A stretch of DNA of 64,000 nt from Rhodanobacter soli (GTDB lineage: Bacteria; Pseudomonadota; Gammaproteobacteria; Xanthomonadales; Rhodanobacteraceae), in NCBI RefSeq assembly GCF_040548735.1, contig NZ_JBEPSD010000003.1, positions 372,001 to 436,000 on the forward strand. Reading direction: 5' to 3'. Below the pieces are notes generated by a model that worked only from the letters and a program-made list of their open reading frames with translations, was not told the origin of the DNA and made no database searches. A program made the translations under genes and the position numbers. Positions 46,395-54,702 of this stretch are shown here, in pieces. Each line of letters opens with the position of its first letter. Positions within the stretch are counted from its first letter, which is position 1.

Positions 46395-46443
46395 GTTTGA
46401 ACCCGAAGGGCAGCGGCCCCGGTTTCAAGAGCCGGGTTCAAAC
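46395..46443. repeat. Inverted repeat with two mutually exclusive hairpins
   Basis: GTTTGAACCCG (46395-46405) pairs perfectly with CGGGTTCAAAC (46433-46443) around 27 bases. Inside, CCCGG (46418-46422) can instead pair with CCGGG (46432-46436), which shares bases with the outer arm. It lies just upstream of the AT-rich promoter, so it is either a protein site or part of a longer leader if transcription starts further left. Confidence 0.5.
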
Positions 46444-46484
46444 GTTTCGTGCGCGCGATTTTAACATATAAAGTCAATTAAAAA

Positions 46485-46500
46485 CGTGACTTGCGCCACA
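46485..46500. promoter_or_regulatory. CRP/Clp-like binding site in the exopolysaccharide promoter
   Basis: CGTGACTTGCGCCACA matches the CRP-family consensus TGTGA-N6-TCACA in 8 of 10 positions. It overlaps the -35 position of a putative promoter with TATAAC at 46508 (CGTGAC, 17 bp, TATAAC). In Xanthomonas the CRP homologue Clp responds to c-di-GMP and controls exopolysaccharide genes; that link is knowledge from relatives, not seen here. Confidence 0.45.
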
Positions 46501-46579
46501 TTTAGAGTATAACGGTCCTCCCTTCTGTCACGATCGGTCCTGCCGACGGAAGGATTCGTTGCTGCGGGGAGGCGCAAAC

Positions 46580-47980
46580 ATGTACGGATTATTCCGCTTC
46601 CGTGCGCTGCACTGGCAGTTGTTGCTGGTGTCGGCCGAGTTTGTACTGCTGGTGGCGAGTGTCTATGCCGCAGTGGTGCTGCGTTACTTGGGCAATGTCG
46701 ACACCCAGGTTGCGTTCAGCGCGGCGCTGCATTGGCGTGGGTTGCTGGTGGCGGCGGTGCTGATTGTCTCGATGGCGGCGCTGGGGTTGTACGAGGTCTA
46801 CCTGCGGGCGGGCTGGATCGGGCGGCTCAGTCGGCAAGGCGTTGCCTTCATGCTGGGTGGCATCGCGCTTACCGTGTTGTATTACGTGGTTCCTCCGACC
46901 TATCTGGGCCGCGGGGTTCTGGGCATCGCGCTGATGGTCGGCTACTTCGTCCTGGCGTTGTGGCGGATTGCGTTCCTGGGTTTCGTGGACGCCGACCTGT
47001 TCAAGCGCCGCGTGGTGATGTTTGGCGCCGGCGAGCGTGCCGCCGAGGTGAGCCACAGGATGCGCCGCAAGACCGATCAACGCGGTTTCAAGGTCTTGGG
47101 TTACGTGCCGGTTGGTGCCGATCCGGTGTCCATCCCCGCGCCTTTGCTGCTGCATCCCGACAGGAACTTGTACGAATGGGCGACCCGGCTTGGCGTCGAC
47201 GAAATCGTGGTGGGGCCGGACGATCGTCGCGGCACCTTGCCGGTGGACGCGTTGTTGGAATGCAAGCAGCGCGGCATGGCGGTGACCGAACTCACCGAGT
47301 TTTTCGAGCGCGAGGCCGGCAGGATCAAGATGGATCTCACCAACCCTTCGTGGCTGATATTTTCGGATGGCTTCTACAGCTCCCCGATACGGCGCACGAT
47401 CAAGCGAGCCTTCGACGTGACCGTCGCCGCGCTGGTGTTGCTGGTGGCATGGCCGGTCATGCTGTTGACGGCCATGGCCATCCGGCTGGAGTCGGGTCGC
47501 GGCGCGCCGGTCCTGTATCGCCAGGAACGGGTGGGTGAAAACGGCCGGCTGTTTTCGTTGATCAAGTTCCGCAGCATGGGCACCGACGCCGAGCGCGATG
47601 GGGTGGCCCGTTGGGCCAGCAAGAACGACAGCCGGGTGACCCGGGTCGGGCATTTCATCCGCAATGCCCGGTTGGACGAGTTGCCGCAACTCTGGAACGT
47701 GCTGTGCGGCGATATGAGCATCATCGGCCCGCGCCCGGAGCGGCCGCAGTTCGTGGACGACTTCAACACCCGCATCCGCTATTACCGCTTGCGTCATTGC
47801 GTGAAGCCGGGGCTGACCGGCTGGGCCCAACTGCGCTACCCGTACGGTGCGTCCCTGGAGGACGCCGAGCAGAAGCTGAATTTCGACCTGTTCTACGTAA
47901 AAAACCACAACCTCGTGTTTGATCTGGCCATCCTGGTCCAGACCGTGGAAGTGGTGCTGTTCGGACGTGGCGCACGCTGA
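46580..47980 (+). CDS. XrtA-system initiating sugar-phosphate transferase (polyprenyl glycosylphosphotransferase)
   Basis: A 466-residue inner-membrane enzyme that starts repeat-unit synthesis by moving a sugar-phosphate from a nucleotide sugar to undecaprenyl phosphate. Four N-terminal membrane helices (to about 125), a Rossmann-like middle (about 145-250) and a C-terminal catalytic module (about 270-466) with a preceding helix. Signatures: RQERVGENGRLFSLIKFRSM, RLDELPQLWNVL, GDMSIIGPRPERP and KPGLTGWAQ. The layout is that of the PEP-CTERM/exosortase-associated group. The start at 46580 has GGGAGG upstream. First gene of the operon. Confidence 0.93.
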   Translation: MYGLFRFRALHWQLLLVSAEFVLLVASVYAAVVLRYLGNVDTQVAFSAALHWRGLLVAAVLIVSMAALGLYEVYLRAGWIGRLSRQGVAFMLGGIALTVLYYVVPPTYLGRGVLGIALMVGYFVLALWRIAFLGFVDADLFKRRVVMFGAGERAAEVSHRMRRKTDQRGFKVLGYVPVGADPVSIPAPLLLHPDRNLYEWATRLGVDEIVVGPDDRRGTLPVDALLECKQRGMAVTELTEFFEREAGRIKMDLTNPSWLIFSDGFYSSPIRRTIKRAFDVTVAALVLLVAWPVMLLTAMAIRLESGRGAPVLYRQERVGENGRLFSLIKFRSMGTDAERDGVARWASKNDSRVTRVGHFIRNARLDELPQLWNVLCGDMSIIGPRPERPQFVDDFNTRIRYYRLRHCVKPGLTGWAQLRYPYGASLEDAEQKLNFDLFYVKNHNLVFDLAILVQTVEVVLFGRGAR

Positions 47981-47998
47981 AATCGGGGAGAACAAGGA

Positions 47999-48619
47999 AT
48001 GAAACCGCTACCGGGAAACTACGTCTTCTGGCTGGTGATGGCGGCTGGCTTGCTGCTTGGCGGTTGCAGCAGTGCACCGACTGTCGATGGCACGGCCGCG
48101 GCGACGCCGCCGGTGGATCGCTACATCATCGGTCCGGGCGATTCGCTGGAAATCTTCGTGCGCGACAATCCCAGTCTGAGCACCACCGTGCCGGTGCGTC
48201 CCGACGGGCGTATCTCAATCCCGTTGGTGCAATCCATCGTGGCCGCCGGCGAAACTCCGGACAAACTGGCTGGCGACCTGGAGAGCGCGTTGAGCCGCTA
48301 CGTCCGTTCGCCGCTGGTGACCGTGATCGTCAAGAATTTCGTCGGTGCCTATAGCCAGCAGGTGCGCGTCGTCGGGCAGGCAGCGATGCCCAAGGCCGTG
48401 CCGTACCGTAGCGGCATGACCCTGCTCGACGTGATGATCGAAGTCGGTGGCCTCACCAAATTTGCCGCTGGCAACGGTGCGAAGGTCGCGCGCCGGTTGC
48501 CCGACGGCAATGAGCAGACCATCCCGGTGCGGCTCGGCGACCTGATGAACGGCGCGATCAAATACAACATGGTCATGTACCCCGGCGACATCCTGATCAT
48601 TCCGCAGTCATTGCTTTGA
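47999..48619 (+). CDS. XrtA-system polysaccharide export lipoprotein (Wza/GumB-like)
   Basis: A 206-residue outer-membrane lipoprotein (lipobox LLGGC, cysteine 23). The polysaccharide export domain (YIIGPGDSLEIFVRDNP to SPLVTVIVKNF, about 42-115) is followed by a SLBB-like segment (QVRVVGQAAMPKAVPYRSGMTLLDVMIEVGG). It forms the outer-membrane exit pore for the polysaccharide. Shorter than E. coli Wza, as usual for this exosortase-linked group. 18 bp after the transferase. Confidence 0.93.
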   Translation: MKPLPGNYVFWLVMAAGLLLGGCSSAPTVDGTAAATPPVDRYIIGPGDSLEIFVRDNPSLSTTVPVRPDGRISIPLVQSIVAAGETPDKLAGDLESALSRYVRSPLVTVIVKNFVGAYSQQVRVVGQAAMPKAVPYRSGMTLLDVMIEVGGLTKFAAGNGAKVARRLPDGNEQTIPVRLGDLMNGAIKYNMVMYPGDILIIPQSLL

Positions 48620-48672
48620 CGCGACGGGCGCGAGTACCTGGCAACCGTCAATGACATCGGGGAAGGGAAGCG

Positions 48673-50262
48673 ATGCAGAAACAATCGATCGATTTGCGTG
48701 AGCTGTTTCAGCATGTACTGCTGGAGGCGCGCACCACGTGGCGCTACCGCTGGCATGCGCTGATCGTCACGTGGTGCGTGACGATCGTTGGCGCGCTGCT
48801 GGTGTTCAGCCTGCCGAACAAGTACGCGGCCAATGCCCAGGTGTATGCCGACACCGAGGCGTTGACGAATCCGCTGCTGCGTGGGGTGGCGGTGCAGCCG
48901 GATGTGCGTGGGCGCCTCCAGATCATTACCCAAACGTTGCTTTCGCGTCCCAATCTCGAGGCGGTGGCAGACAAGACCGGGCTGTCTCTGCGCGCCACGA
49001 CCCCGGCCGACAAGGATGAGTTGTTGGTGAACCTTGGCGCTGCCGTCACGGTGAAGGGCGCTGGCCCCAAGGACCTCTACGACCTGAGCTATGTCGATCC
49101 CGACCGGCAGATGGCGCAGAAAGTGGTACAGGCGTTCCTGCAGATTCTCATGAACGACACGCTGGGCGCGAATACTGCGTCCACCGAGACGGCGCAGAAT
49201 TTCCTGCAGCAGCAGGTCCAGGCTTATGCCAGTCGGCTGAACGAGGCGGAGCAGAAGCTTGCGGATTTCCAGAAGGCCAACGTCGGCTACATCCCAAGCC
49301 AGGGTGGCAGCAATTACTTCACGCGCCTGCAGGACGCCGAGGCCCAATTGCAGAACTTGCAAGGCCAGTACGACACGGCCGTCGCCAGTCGCGCAACCAT
49401 CCAGCAACAGATGCACGCCATGGCAAGCAGCAGCCCGACCTCATCGGGAATCGATCCGCGCACGCAGGAGGTCGACAAGCAGATTGCCGCCTACCAGCAG
49501 CAGCTCAACCAGCTGTTGCTGAGTTATACGGATGAATACCCGGACGTGATTTCCACCCGGCGCATGATCGCGCAACTTCAGGCGCGGCGCGAAACCCTGC
49601 GGAAGAATGCATCCGGGACCTCGATGATGGGCGTGGTTTCGGACAACCCGGTCTACCAGGAGATGCAGAAATCCATGTATTCCACCCAGGTCAGCATTCA
49701 GACGCTGGCCACGCAAGTCGCCCTGCAGAAACGGCAGGTTGCCGACCTCAAGGGCAATGTGGACAAGATCTCCGACGTGCAGGCCACCTTGCAACGGCTG
49801 ATGCGCAATTACGACGTCACCAAGAAACAGTACGACCAATTGGTGGAGCGTTTGAACACGGCCGAGCTGTCTCAGGACGCAACGCAGAGCGGCAACAATC
49901 TGAAATTCCGCGTTATCAACCCACCGGTCGTTCCGCCGCTGCCGGTGAGCCCGAAACGCGGGCTGTTGTTATTGCTGGTGCTCGCGCTGGCGCTGGCTAT
50001 CGGCGGTGGTTTTGCGTACTTCCTGCATAAGATGAATCCGGTGTTCGTGAGTCTCAAGGGTTTACGGGAGTCCGGCGATTATCCCGTGCTCGGTGCGCTC
50101 AGCTTGATCGTGTCGCCATCGCGCCGCCAGGATCAGCGCCGCCAGGTGGTCGGGTTTTGCGCCGGGGCCGGTCTGCTGGCCGTGGTGCTGGTGCTGGGGT
50201 TCGCCTTTGACGGACAGCTTACCCAGCTGGTGCAGCATTTCTTTGTGGTGGGGGCCGCATGA
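48673..50262 (+). CDS. XrtA-system polysaccharide chain-length determinant (Wzz/GumC-like)
   Basis: A 529-residue inner-membrane protein with an N-terminal helix (about 36-56), a long periplasmic coiled-coil part (about 170-395; QNFLQQQVQAYASRLNEAEQ and KRQVADLKGNVDK) and a second helix near 430 after the PPVVPPLPVSPKRG proline motif typical of chain-length proteins. An extra C-terminal hydrophobic segment follows (about 490-520). It works with the tyrosine kinase encoded next; the ATGA overlap at 50259-50262 couples them. Confidence 0.92.
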   Translation: MQKQSIDLRELFQHVLLEARTTWRYRWHALIVTWCVTIVGALLVFSLPNKYAANAQVYADTEALTNPLLRGVAVQPDVRGRLQIITQTLLSRPNLEAVADKTGLSLRATTPADKDELLVNLGAAVTVKGAGPKDLYDLSYVDPDRQMAQKVVQAFLQILMNDTLGANTASTETAQNFLQQQVQAYASRLNEAEQKLADFQKANVGYIPSQGGSNYFTRLQDAEAQLQNLQGQYDTAVASRATIQQQMHAMASSSPTSSGIDPRTQEVDKQIAAYQQQLNQLLLSYTDEYPDVISTRRMIAQLQARRETLRKNASGTSMMGVVSDNPVYQEMQKSMYSTQVSIQTLATQVALQKRQVADLKGNVDKISDVQATLQRLMRNYDVTKKQYDQLVERLNTAELSQDATQSGNNLKFRVINPPVVPPLPVSPKRGLLLLLVLALALAIGGGFAYFLHKMNPVFVSLKGLRESGDYPVLGALSLIVSPSRRQDQRRQVVGFCAGAGLLAVVLVLGFAFDGQLTQLVQHFFVVGAA

Positions 50263-51167
50263 GCATCGTTGAGAAGGCAGTCGAGAAGCTCAAGACCCTG
50301 CAGCCTGAACTGCTGGCATCGCCATCTGTCGAGGCGGTAGCACCGCATTCGGCGTCGACGATCGAGCGTTTGTCGGGCAGGGCGCGGACGGAGCAGGCCA
50401 CGGAAAGCGCACCGCTCTGGCACGTGGATCAAATGGCGCTCGAGCGCGCGGGGTTGCTCCCCGCTGGTAACGAGGCCAACGATCGGCTCGCGGATGAGCT
50501 CCGCCGCGTCAAACGGCCGCTGATGGACAATGCCATCGGAAATGGCACCAAGGTATTGGCGCACGCAGGGCGCATCGTGGTGACCAGTGCGGTGCCGGGC
50601 GAAGGCAAGACCTTTACTGCATTGAATCTCGCCCTGAGCCTGGCGCGCGAGCTGGATTTCGAGGTGTTGCTGGTGGACGGCGATATACCGAAATCCCATA
50701 TCACCCGCGTTTTGGGGCTCAGCGGGCGACCCGGTTTGATGGACGTGCTGGTGGACGAACGGCGCCATCCCGCCGAGGTCATCGTGCGAACCGATGTACC
50801 GAATCTGCTGGTGGTGCCGGTAGGGGAACGTCATCCACTGACCGCCGAGTTGTTCGGCAGCCTCCGCATGGAATACGTGCTTGAGGAACTTGGCGGACGG
50901 AACCTGCACCGTCTGGTGGTGTTTGACTCTTCGCCATTGCTGGCGACTTCGGAGTCGCAGGTGCTGGCTTCCCACATGGGCCAGGTTGTTGTGGTGATAG
51001 CCGCAGGTCACACAGGCCAGCATGCCGTCAATTCCGCTCTGCAAAGTTTGAATGACTCGCAATATGTCGGCCTGATTCTCAATATGAGCTGCTTGCCGGC
51101 AAGCGAGAACCACTACGACAACTACTATGGCCTGTATTCCCGGGGCCGCTTTGCCGGGGAAGCCTAG
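50259..51167 (+). CDS. XrtA-associated tyrosine autokinase (BY-kinase)
   Basis: A 302-residue cytoplasmic bacterial tyrosine kinase, the separate cytoplasmic partner of the chain-length protein. Walker A is SAVPGEGKT (about 108-116), the Walker A' motif LLVDGDIPK and Walker B LVVFDSS. The C-terminus has the tyrosine cluster expected for autophosphorylation (NHYDNYYGLYSRGRF). It regulates assembly and length of the polymer. The first 85 residues are a low-conservation linker. Confidence 0.93.
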   Translation: MSIVEKAVEKLKTLQPELLASPSVEAVAPHSASTIERLSGRARTEQATESAPLWHVDQMALERAGLLPAGNEANDRLADELRRVKRPLMDNAIGNGTKVLAHAGRIVVTSAVPGEGKTFTALNLALSLARELDFEVLLVDGDIPKSHITRVLGLSGRPGLMDVLVDERRHPAEVIVRTDVPNLLVVPVGERHPLTAELFGSLRMEYVLEELGGRNLHRLVVFDSSPLLATSESQVLASHMGQVVVVIAAGHTGQHAVNSALQSLNDSQYVGLILNMSCLPASENHYDNYYGLYSRGRFAGEA

Positions 51168-52709
51168 ATGCGTGCCTTGTCGGCGTCGGTGGTTCTGTCG
51201 TCGATTACCCTGGGCGGCTGGCTGGCCGGGGCGGCAGCGCAGAACGTGGATATGGGGACGCAACCAGCGCTGAACTCAGCCTCCGGCGAACCCGCCGGGA
51301 GCTCCGAGAACCTGCCGCCGGGCGTCATCCCGCAGCCGAGCGTCGATTCCCCGGGCGTGGTCACGGGCGTCACGCTCGGTGAGCTGTACACCGATAACCT
51401 CATGCTTGCGGCCAGCGGCAAACCGAAACAGACGAGCTGGATCACCGAGATTCAACCGTTTATCAAGTCGGCCTACAGCGGGCCGCGATTTTCCGGAGTG
51501 CTTGACTACACGCTCACTGGATACCTGTACAAGGGACAATCGCGCCATAACCAATTGGCGCAAAACCTCGACACCCACGGCACGCTCACCCTTCTTCCGC
51601 AGCATTTCTTCCTCGACGGCAGTGCGTTGTACGGACGCGAGGTCATCAACAATGAATTGCCGGCCGGATCCGGCACGTTTTTTCTGGACGGTAACCGCGC
51701 CAATGTCGCGCGGGCCACGCTCAGCCCGTACTGGATCCAGGACCTTGGCAACGTTGGCACCGCGACGCTGCGTTACAGCTACGGGCGCGTGCTGTACGAC
51801 ACCAAGGGCATTGCCGCGCAAAACAACGATTTGTTGGCCGGCATATCCGACATCACCAGCAACGCGCTGCAGTTCGACCTTGTAAGTCCGCAGTACGAAA
51901 GGTGGAGTTGGAACCTCGGCTATTCCGATCAGCGCATCGAGTTTGACTCCGGCCGCAACTCGCGTTTTGCGATCGCCAAGCTGGGAGCCGCCGTGCATAT
52001 CCACGACAATGCCAGCTTGCTTGTCGATGTCGGCAGGGAAAACAAATTCCTCGCAGATGGAACGACGGACAGGCTGGGTGCGAGCTTCTGGGATGCCGGT
52101 GTCGAGTGGTCGAGCACGCTGAATAATCTCAAGGTGCTGGTCGGGCACCGGTTTTATGGCCGCAGTTACCAGTTGTCCTGGACGCGCGCAGCCGCCTTGC
52201 TGACCACCGTCGTAAGTTATGTGGAACAACCCACCGACCTCAACCAGCAGTTGCTGGGACAGGGAGTGGACGTTACCCCGTCACCCGGATTCCCTGTGAC
52301 TCCCTCACTCAGGGAGCAGCAGGTTTACCTCATGAAGCGCGCCACCGCATCGGCGGCCTACGAGATGCCCAAAGGCAGGTTGCAGGTGACGTTGTACGAC
52401 GAGCGGCGCACCTATTTCCTGTTGAACAGCGGTCAGGAAAAGGTGGCGAATGCGGATGTCACCTGGCTGTTCAACATCGGGGCGTCCACCACGTTGACCC
52501 CGACTTATGGCTGGCAGCGTTACCAGCACCAGGACGGGCAGACCAACTACAGCCAGTACGCGCAACTGGCACTCGTGCATCAACTCAACCCGAAAAATTT
52601 CGCCAGCCTGCGGCTGCGCCGTGATTCCCGCAATGTGCATACCGGATCGCCGGGCGCGCACGGGTACGGCGCAAACGTGATTTTCCTGCAGTTCACCCAC
52701 CTGTTCTGA
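51168..52709 (+). CDS. XrtA/PEP-CTERM-associated outer-membrane beta-barrel protein
   Basis: A 513-residue secreted protein with a short signal peptide (to about residue 24, AGAAAQ) and alternating hydrophobic strands ending in IFLQFTHLF, the terminal phenylalanine of outer-membrane barrels. Aromatic-rich turns and its place in the operon match the large outer-membrane protein that accompanies this system. Its role in polymer export or anchoring is presumed. It starts on the base after the kinase stop. Confidence 0.88.
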   Translation: MRALSASVVLSSITLGGWLAGAAAQNVDMGTQPALNSASGEPAGSSENLPPGVIPQPSVDSPGVVTGVTLGELYTDNLMLAASGKPKQTSWITEIQPFIKSAYSGPRFSGVLDYTLTGYLYKGQSRHNQLAQNLDTHGTLTLLPQHFFLDGSALYGREVINNELPAGSGTFFLDGNRANVARATLSPYWIQDLGNVGTATLRYSYGRVLYDTKGIAAQNNDLLAGISDITSNALQFDLVSPQYERWSWNLGYSDQRIEFDSGRNSRFAIAKLGAAVHIHDNASLLVDVGRENKFLADGTTDRLGASFWDAGVEWSSTLNNLKVLVGHRFYGRSYQLSWTRAAALLTTVVSYVEQPTDLNQQLLGQGVDVTPSPGFPVTPSLREQQVYLMKRATASAAYEMPKGRLQVTLYDERRTYFLLNSGQEKVANADVTWLFNIGASTTLTPTYGWQRYQHQDGQTNYSQYAQLALVHQLNPKNFASLRLRRDSRNVHTGSPGAHGYGANVIFLQFTHLF

Positions 52710-52716
52710 GAACGAT

Positions 52717-53781
52717 ATGTATCAGGCGTTTTACAAGCTGCGTGGCAAGCCTTTCCAGTTGACCCCGGATCCGGGAATGCTGTTCCCCAGCAAGGGTCAC
52801 AAGCGCGCCATGGCGTATCTGCTCTACGGTTTCGAGCAGGGCGAAGGCTTCGTGGTGATCACCGGCGCAGTCGGAACCGGCAAGACGCTGCTCATCCAGA
52901 AGCTGTTCGATGAACTCGCGCATCGCAACATTGCCGTGGCCAGTATCGCTTCGGCCAATCTCGATGGCGACGATATATTGCCGGCCGTGGCTTCGGCGCT
53001 TGACCTGCCTTATGAGGGGCGCAGCAAGGAGGCTTTGCTGCAAGACGTGAAACGGCACCTGATATCGCTGCACGCCCATCTGACGCACGCCCTGCTGGTG
53101 GTGGACGAGGCGCAAACGCTTACCCCGGCGGCACTCGAGATGCTGCGCATCCTGTCGAATTTCGAGTTCAAGGGCCATGCGCTCCTGCAGATATTCCTTG
53201 TCGGCCAGACCGAACTTCGGCGCATCATCGTCAGCAACCACATGGAACAGTTGCGCCAGCGCATCATTGCCTCCCACCGGCTCGAACCAATGAGCGAGGA
53301 AGAGAGCCACGCGTACATCCTGCACCGCCTGCATGCCGTCGGCTGGAACAACGACCCGGAACTGGCGCCGGAAATTTTCAGCGGGGTTTACCGGGTCAGT
53401 GGGGGCATCCCGCGCAAGATCAATCTCATCATGGACCGGCTGCTGTTGCACGGTTATCTGGAAGAACTGCACGACCTGGACCAAGCGGCGCTCACCGTCG
53501 TGCTTGACGAGATCCACGAGGAGATGGCCGGCGTGCCGCCGACACTGGAAGCTCCAGCGGTGCCCCAGGACCTGGATCTGACACGTGCTGCCGCGCCATC
53601 GAAACGGGAAGGCGGACTTGCCGCGCTGGACCTCGAACGCCACAAATTCATGTTGCAATTGATGCGCGAAGAGGTCCAACGCAGGGAAGCACTGCTGGCC
53701 GCGTCGTCGCTGGCACCGGTCGTGGACGAGGCGATGATTGCCGACGCGCGGTACCCGCGTTCCGGTCAGGAAGGCAAATGA
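52717..53781 (+). CDS. XrtA-associated AAA ATPase (ExeA/GspA-like)
   Basis: A 354-residue cytoplasmic ATPase. Walker A is GAVGTGKT (about 50-57), Walker B LLVVDEAQTL (about 127-136), with VGQTEL as sensor I and a later helical domain. It begins YQAFYKLRGKPFQLTPDP, the standard opening of ExeA-like ATPases. In exosortase loci the protein always travels with the cluster; its exact job is not known. The ATGA overlap at 53778-53781 couples it to the deacetylase. Confidence 0.92.
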   Translation: MYQAFYKLRGKPFQLTPDPGMLFPSKGHKRAMAYLLYGFEQGEGFVVITGAVGTGKTLLIQKLFDELAHRNIAVASIASANLDGDDILPAVASALDLPYEGRSKEALLQDVKRHLISLHAHLTHALLVVDEAQTLTPAALEMLRILSNFEFKGHALLQIFLVGQTELRRIIVSNHMEQLRQRIIASHRLEPMSEEESHAYILHRLHAVGWNNDPELAPEIFSGVYRVSGGIPRKINLIMDRLLLHGYLEELHDLDQAALTVVLDEIHEEMAGVPPTLEAPAVPQDLDLTRAAAPSKREGGLAALDLERHKFMLQLMREEVQRREALLAASSLAPVVDEAMIADARYPRSGQEGK

Positions 53782-54689
53782 GCACGGCCTCGCCACAGCT
53801 CGAGCCCGTCACCAACGCCATGACGGTGGATGTGGAGGACTATTTCCAGGTGGCAGCCTTCGAAAAGTGCATACGGCGCGAGGATTGGCCGCACTGGCCC
53901 GTCCGCGTCGAAGGCAATACCCGGCGCGTGCTGGACCTTTTCGAGCGTCACAGCGTGCACGCCACCTTCTTCGTGCTTGGCTGGGTGGCGGAGCGCTTCC
54001 CCGCGCTGGTGCGCGACATCAGCGCCGCCGGCCATGAGGTCGCAAGCCACGGTTTCGGCCACGAGCGTCTGACGAATCTGAGCCGGGCGGAGTTTCGCGA
54101 CAGCATTACGCGCACGAAACTTCTGCTTGAGGACGTCACCGGTACCGTAGTGCATGGCTACCGGGCACCCAGTTATTCCATTGGACCCACCACGTTGTGG
54201 GCCCACGAGGAATTGCGCGAAGCGGGTTACCGCTACAGTTCCAGCATCGTGCCGATCCACCATGATTTGTACGGCATGCCGGCGGCGCCGCGATTCCCGT
54301 TTTTTGCGAAGCGCTCCGGCTTGCTGGAAATCCCGGTGACGACGGTGCGGCTATGCGGGCGCAACTGGCCGTGCGGCGGCGGCGGTTATTTCCGCTTGCT
54401 GCCGTATGCGCTGTTCAAGCGCGGCCTGCGGCGCGTCAACCGGAGCGAGCGGCGCTCCGGCGTGTTCTATTTTCATCCATGGGAAGTGGATCCGCAGCAG
54501 CCCCGGGTGCCCGGCGTGACGCTCAAGAACCGGGTGCGCCACTATTTGAACCTGGCCCGCACGATGCCCCGACTTGAGCGGCTCGTGCGCGACTTCCGTT
54601 TCGACCGCATGGATCGGGTATTTCTCGCCCGCACCCACGCCGATTATCCGGTGGTAGTGCTGCAGGCCGCCGAACTCCGTGCGCATTGA
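53778..54689 (+). CDS. XrtA-system polysaccharide deacetylase
   Basis: A 303-residue NodB-like polysaccharide deacetylase. MTVDVEDYFQVAAFE gives the catalytic Asp and first metal ligand; HEVASHGFGHERL carries the SHGxxH metal motif; GYRAPSYSIGPTT is motif 3; FYFHPWEVDPQQPR is the C-terminal His region. It has no signal peptide. It probably removes acetyl groups from N-acetyl-sugars of the polymer. All metal-binding residues are present. Confidence 0.92.
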   Translation: MSTASPQLEPVTNAMTVDVEDYFQVAAFEKCIRREDWPHWPVRVEGNTRRVLDLFERHSVHATFFVLGWVAERFPALVRDISAAGHEVASHGFGHERLTNLSRAEFRDSITRTKLLLEDVTGTVVHGYRAPSYSIGPTTLWAHEELREAGYRYSSSIVPIHHDLYGMPAAPRFPFFAKRSGLLEIPVTTVRLCGRNWPCGGGGYFRLLPYALFKRGLRRVNRSERRSGVFYFHPWEVDPQQPRVPGVTLKNRVRHYLNLARTMPRLERLVRDFRFDRMDRVFLARTHADYPVVVLQAAELRAH

Positions 54690-54702
54690 GGGGGGATGCG
54701 AC

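Larger units (their letters stand above)
46138..46579. other. Regulatory region upstream of the exopolysaccharide operon
   Basis: About 440 bases with no convincing gene. They include an 11-bp inverted repeat (46395-46443), then an AT-rich stretch (46450-46515), exceptional for this GC-rich window, with TATAAA, TATAAC (46508-46513) and a CRP-like palindrome (46485-46500). This is the expected promoter of the long operon that follows. The part 46153-46390 shows nothing I can name. Confidence 0.6.

Noticed and set aside
46425-46445. A tRNA-like T-arm (CCGGGTTCAAAC) suggesting a tRNA fragment or attachment site
   Set aside because: No anticodon arm, acceptor stem or CCA end can be built around it, and no integrase is nearby. 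It is one arm of the local inverted repeat.
54679-54702. GTG at 54679 as the start of the FemAB-like gene
   Set aside because: It overlaps the deacetylase coding end and has no ribosome binding site, while ATG 54703 follows a G-rich site at a proper distance.
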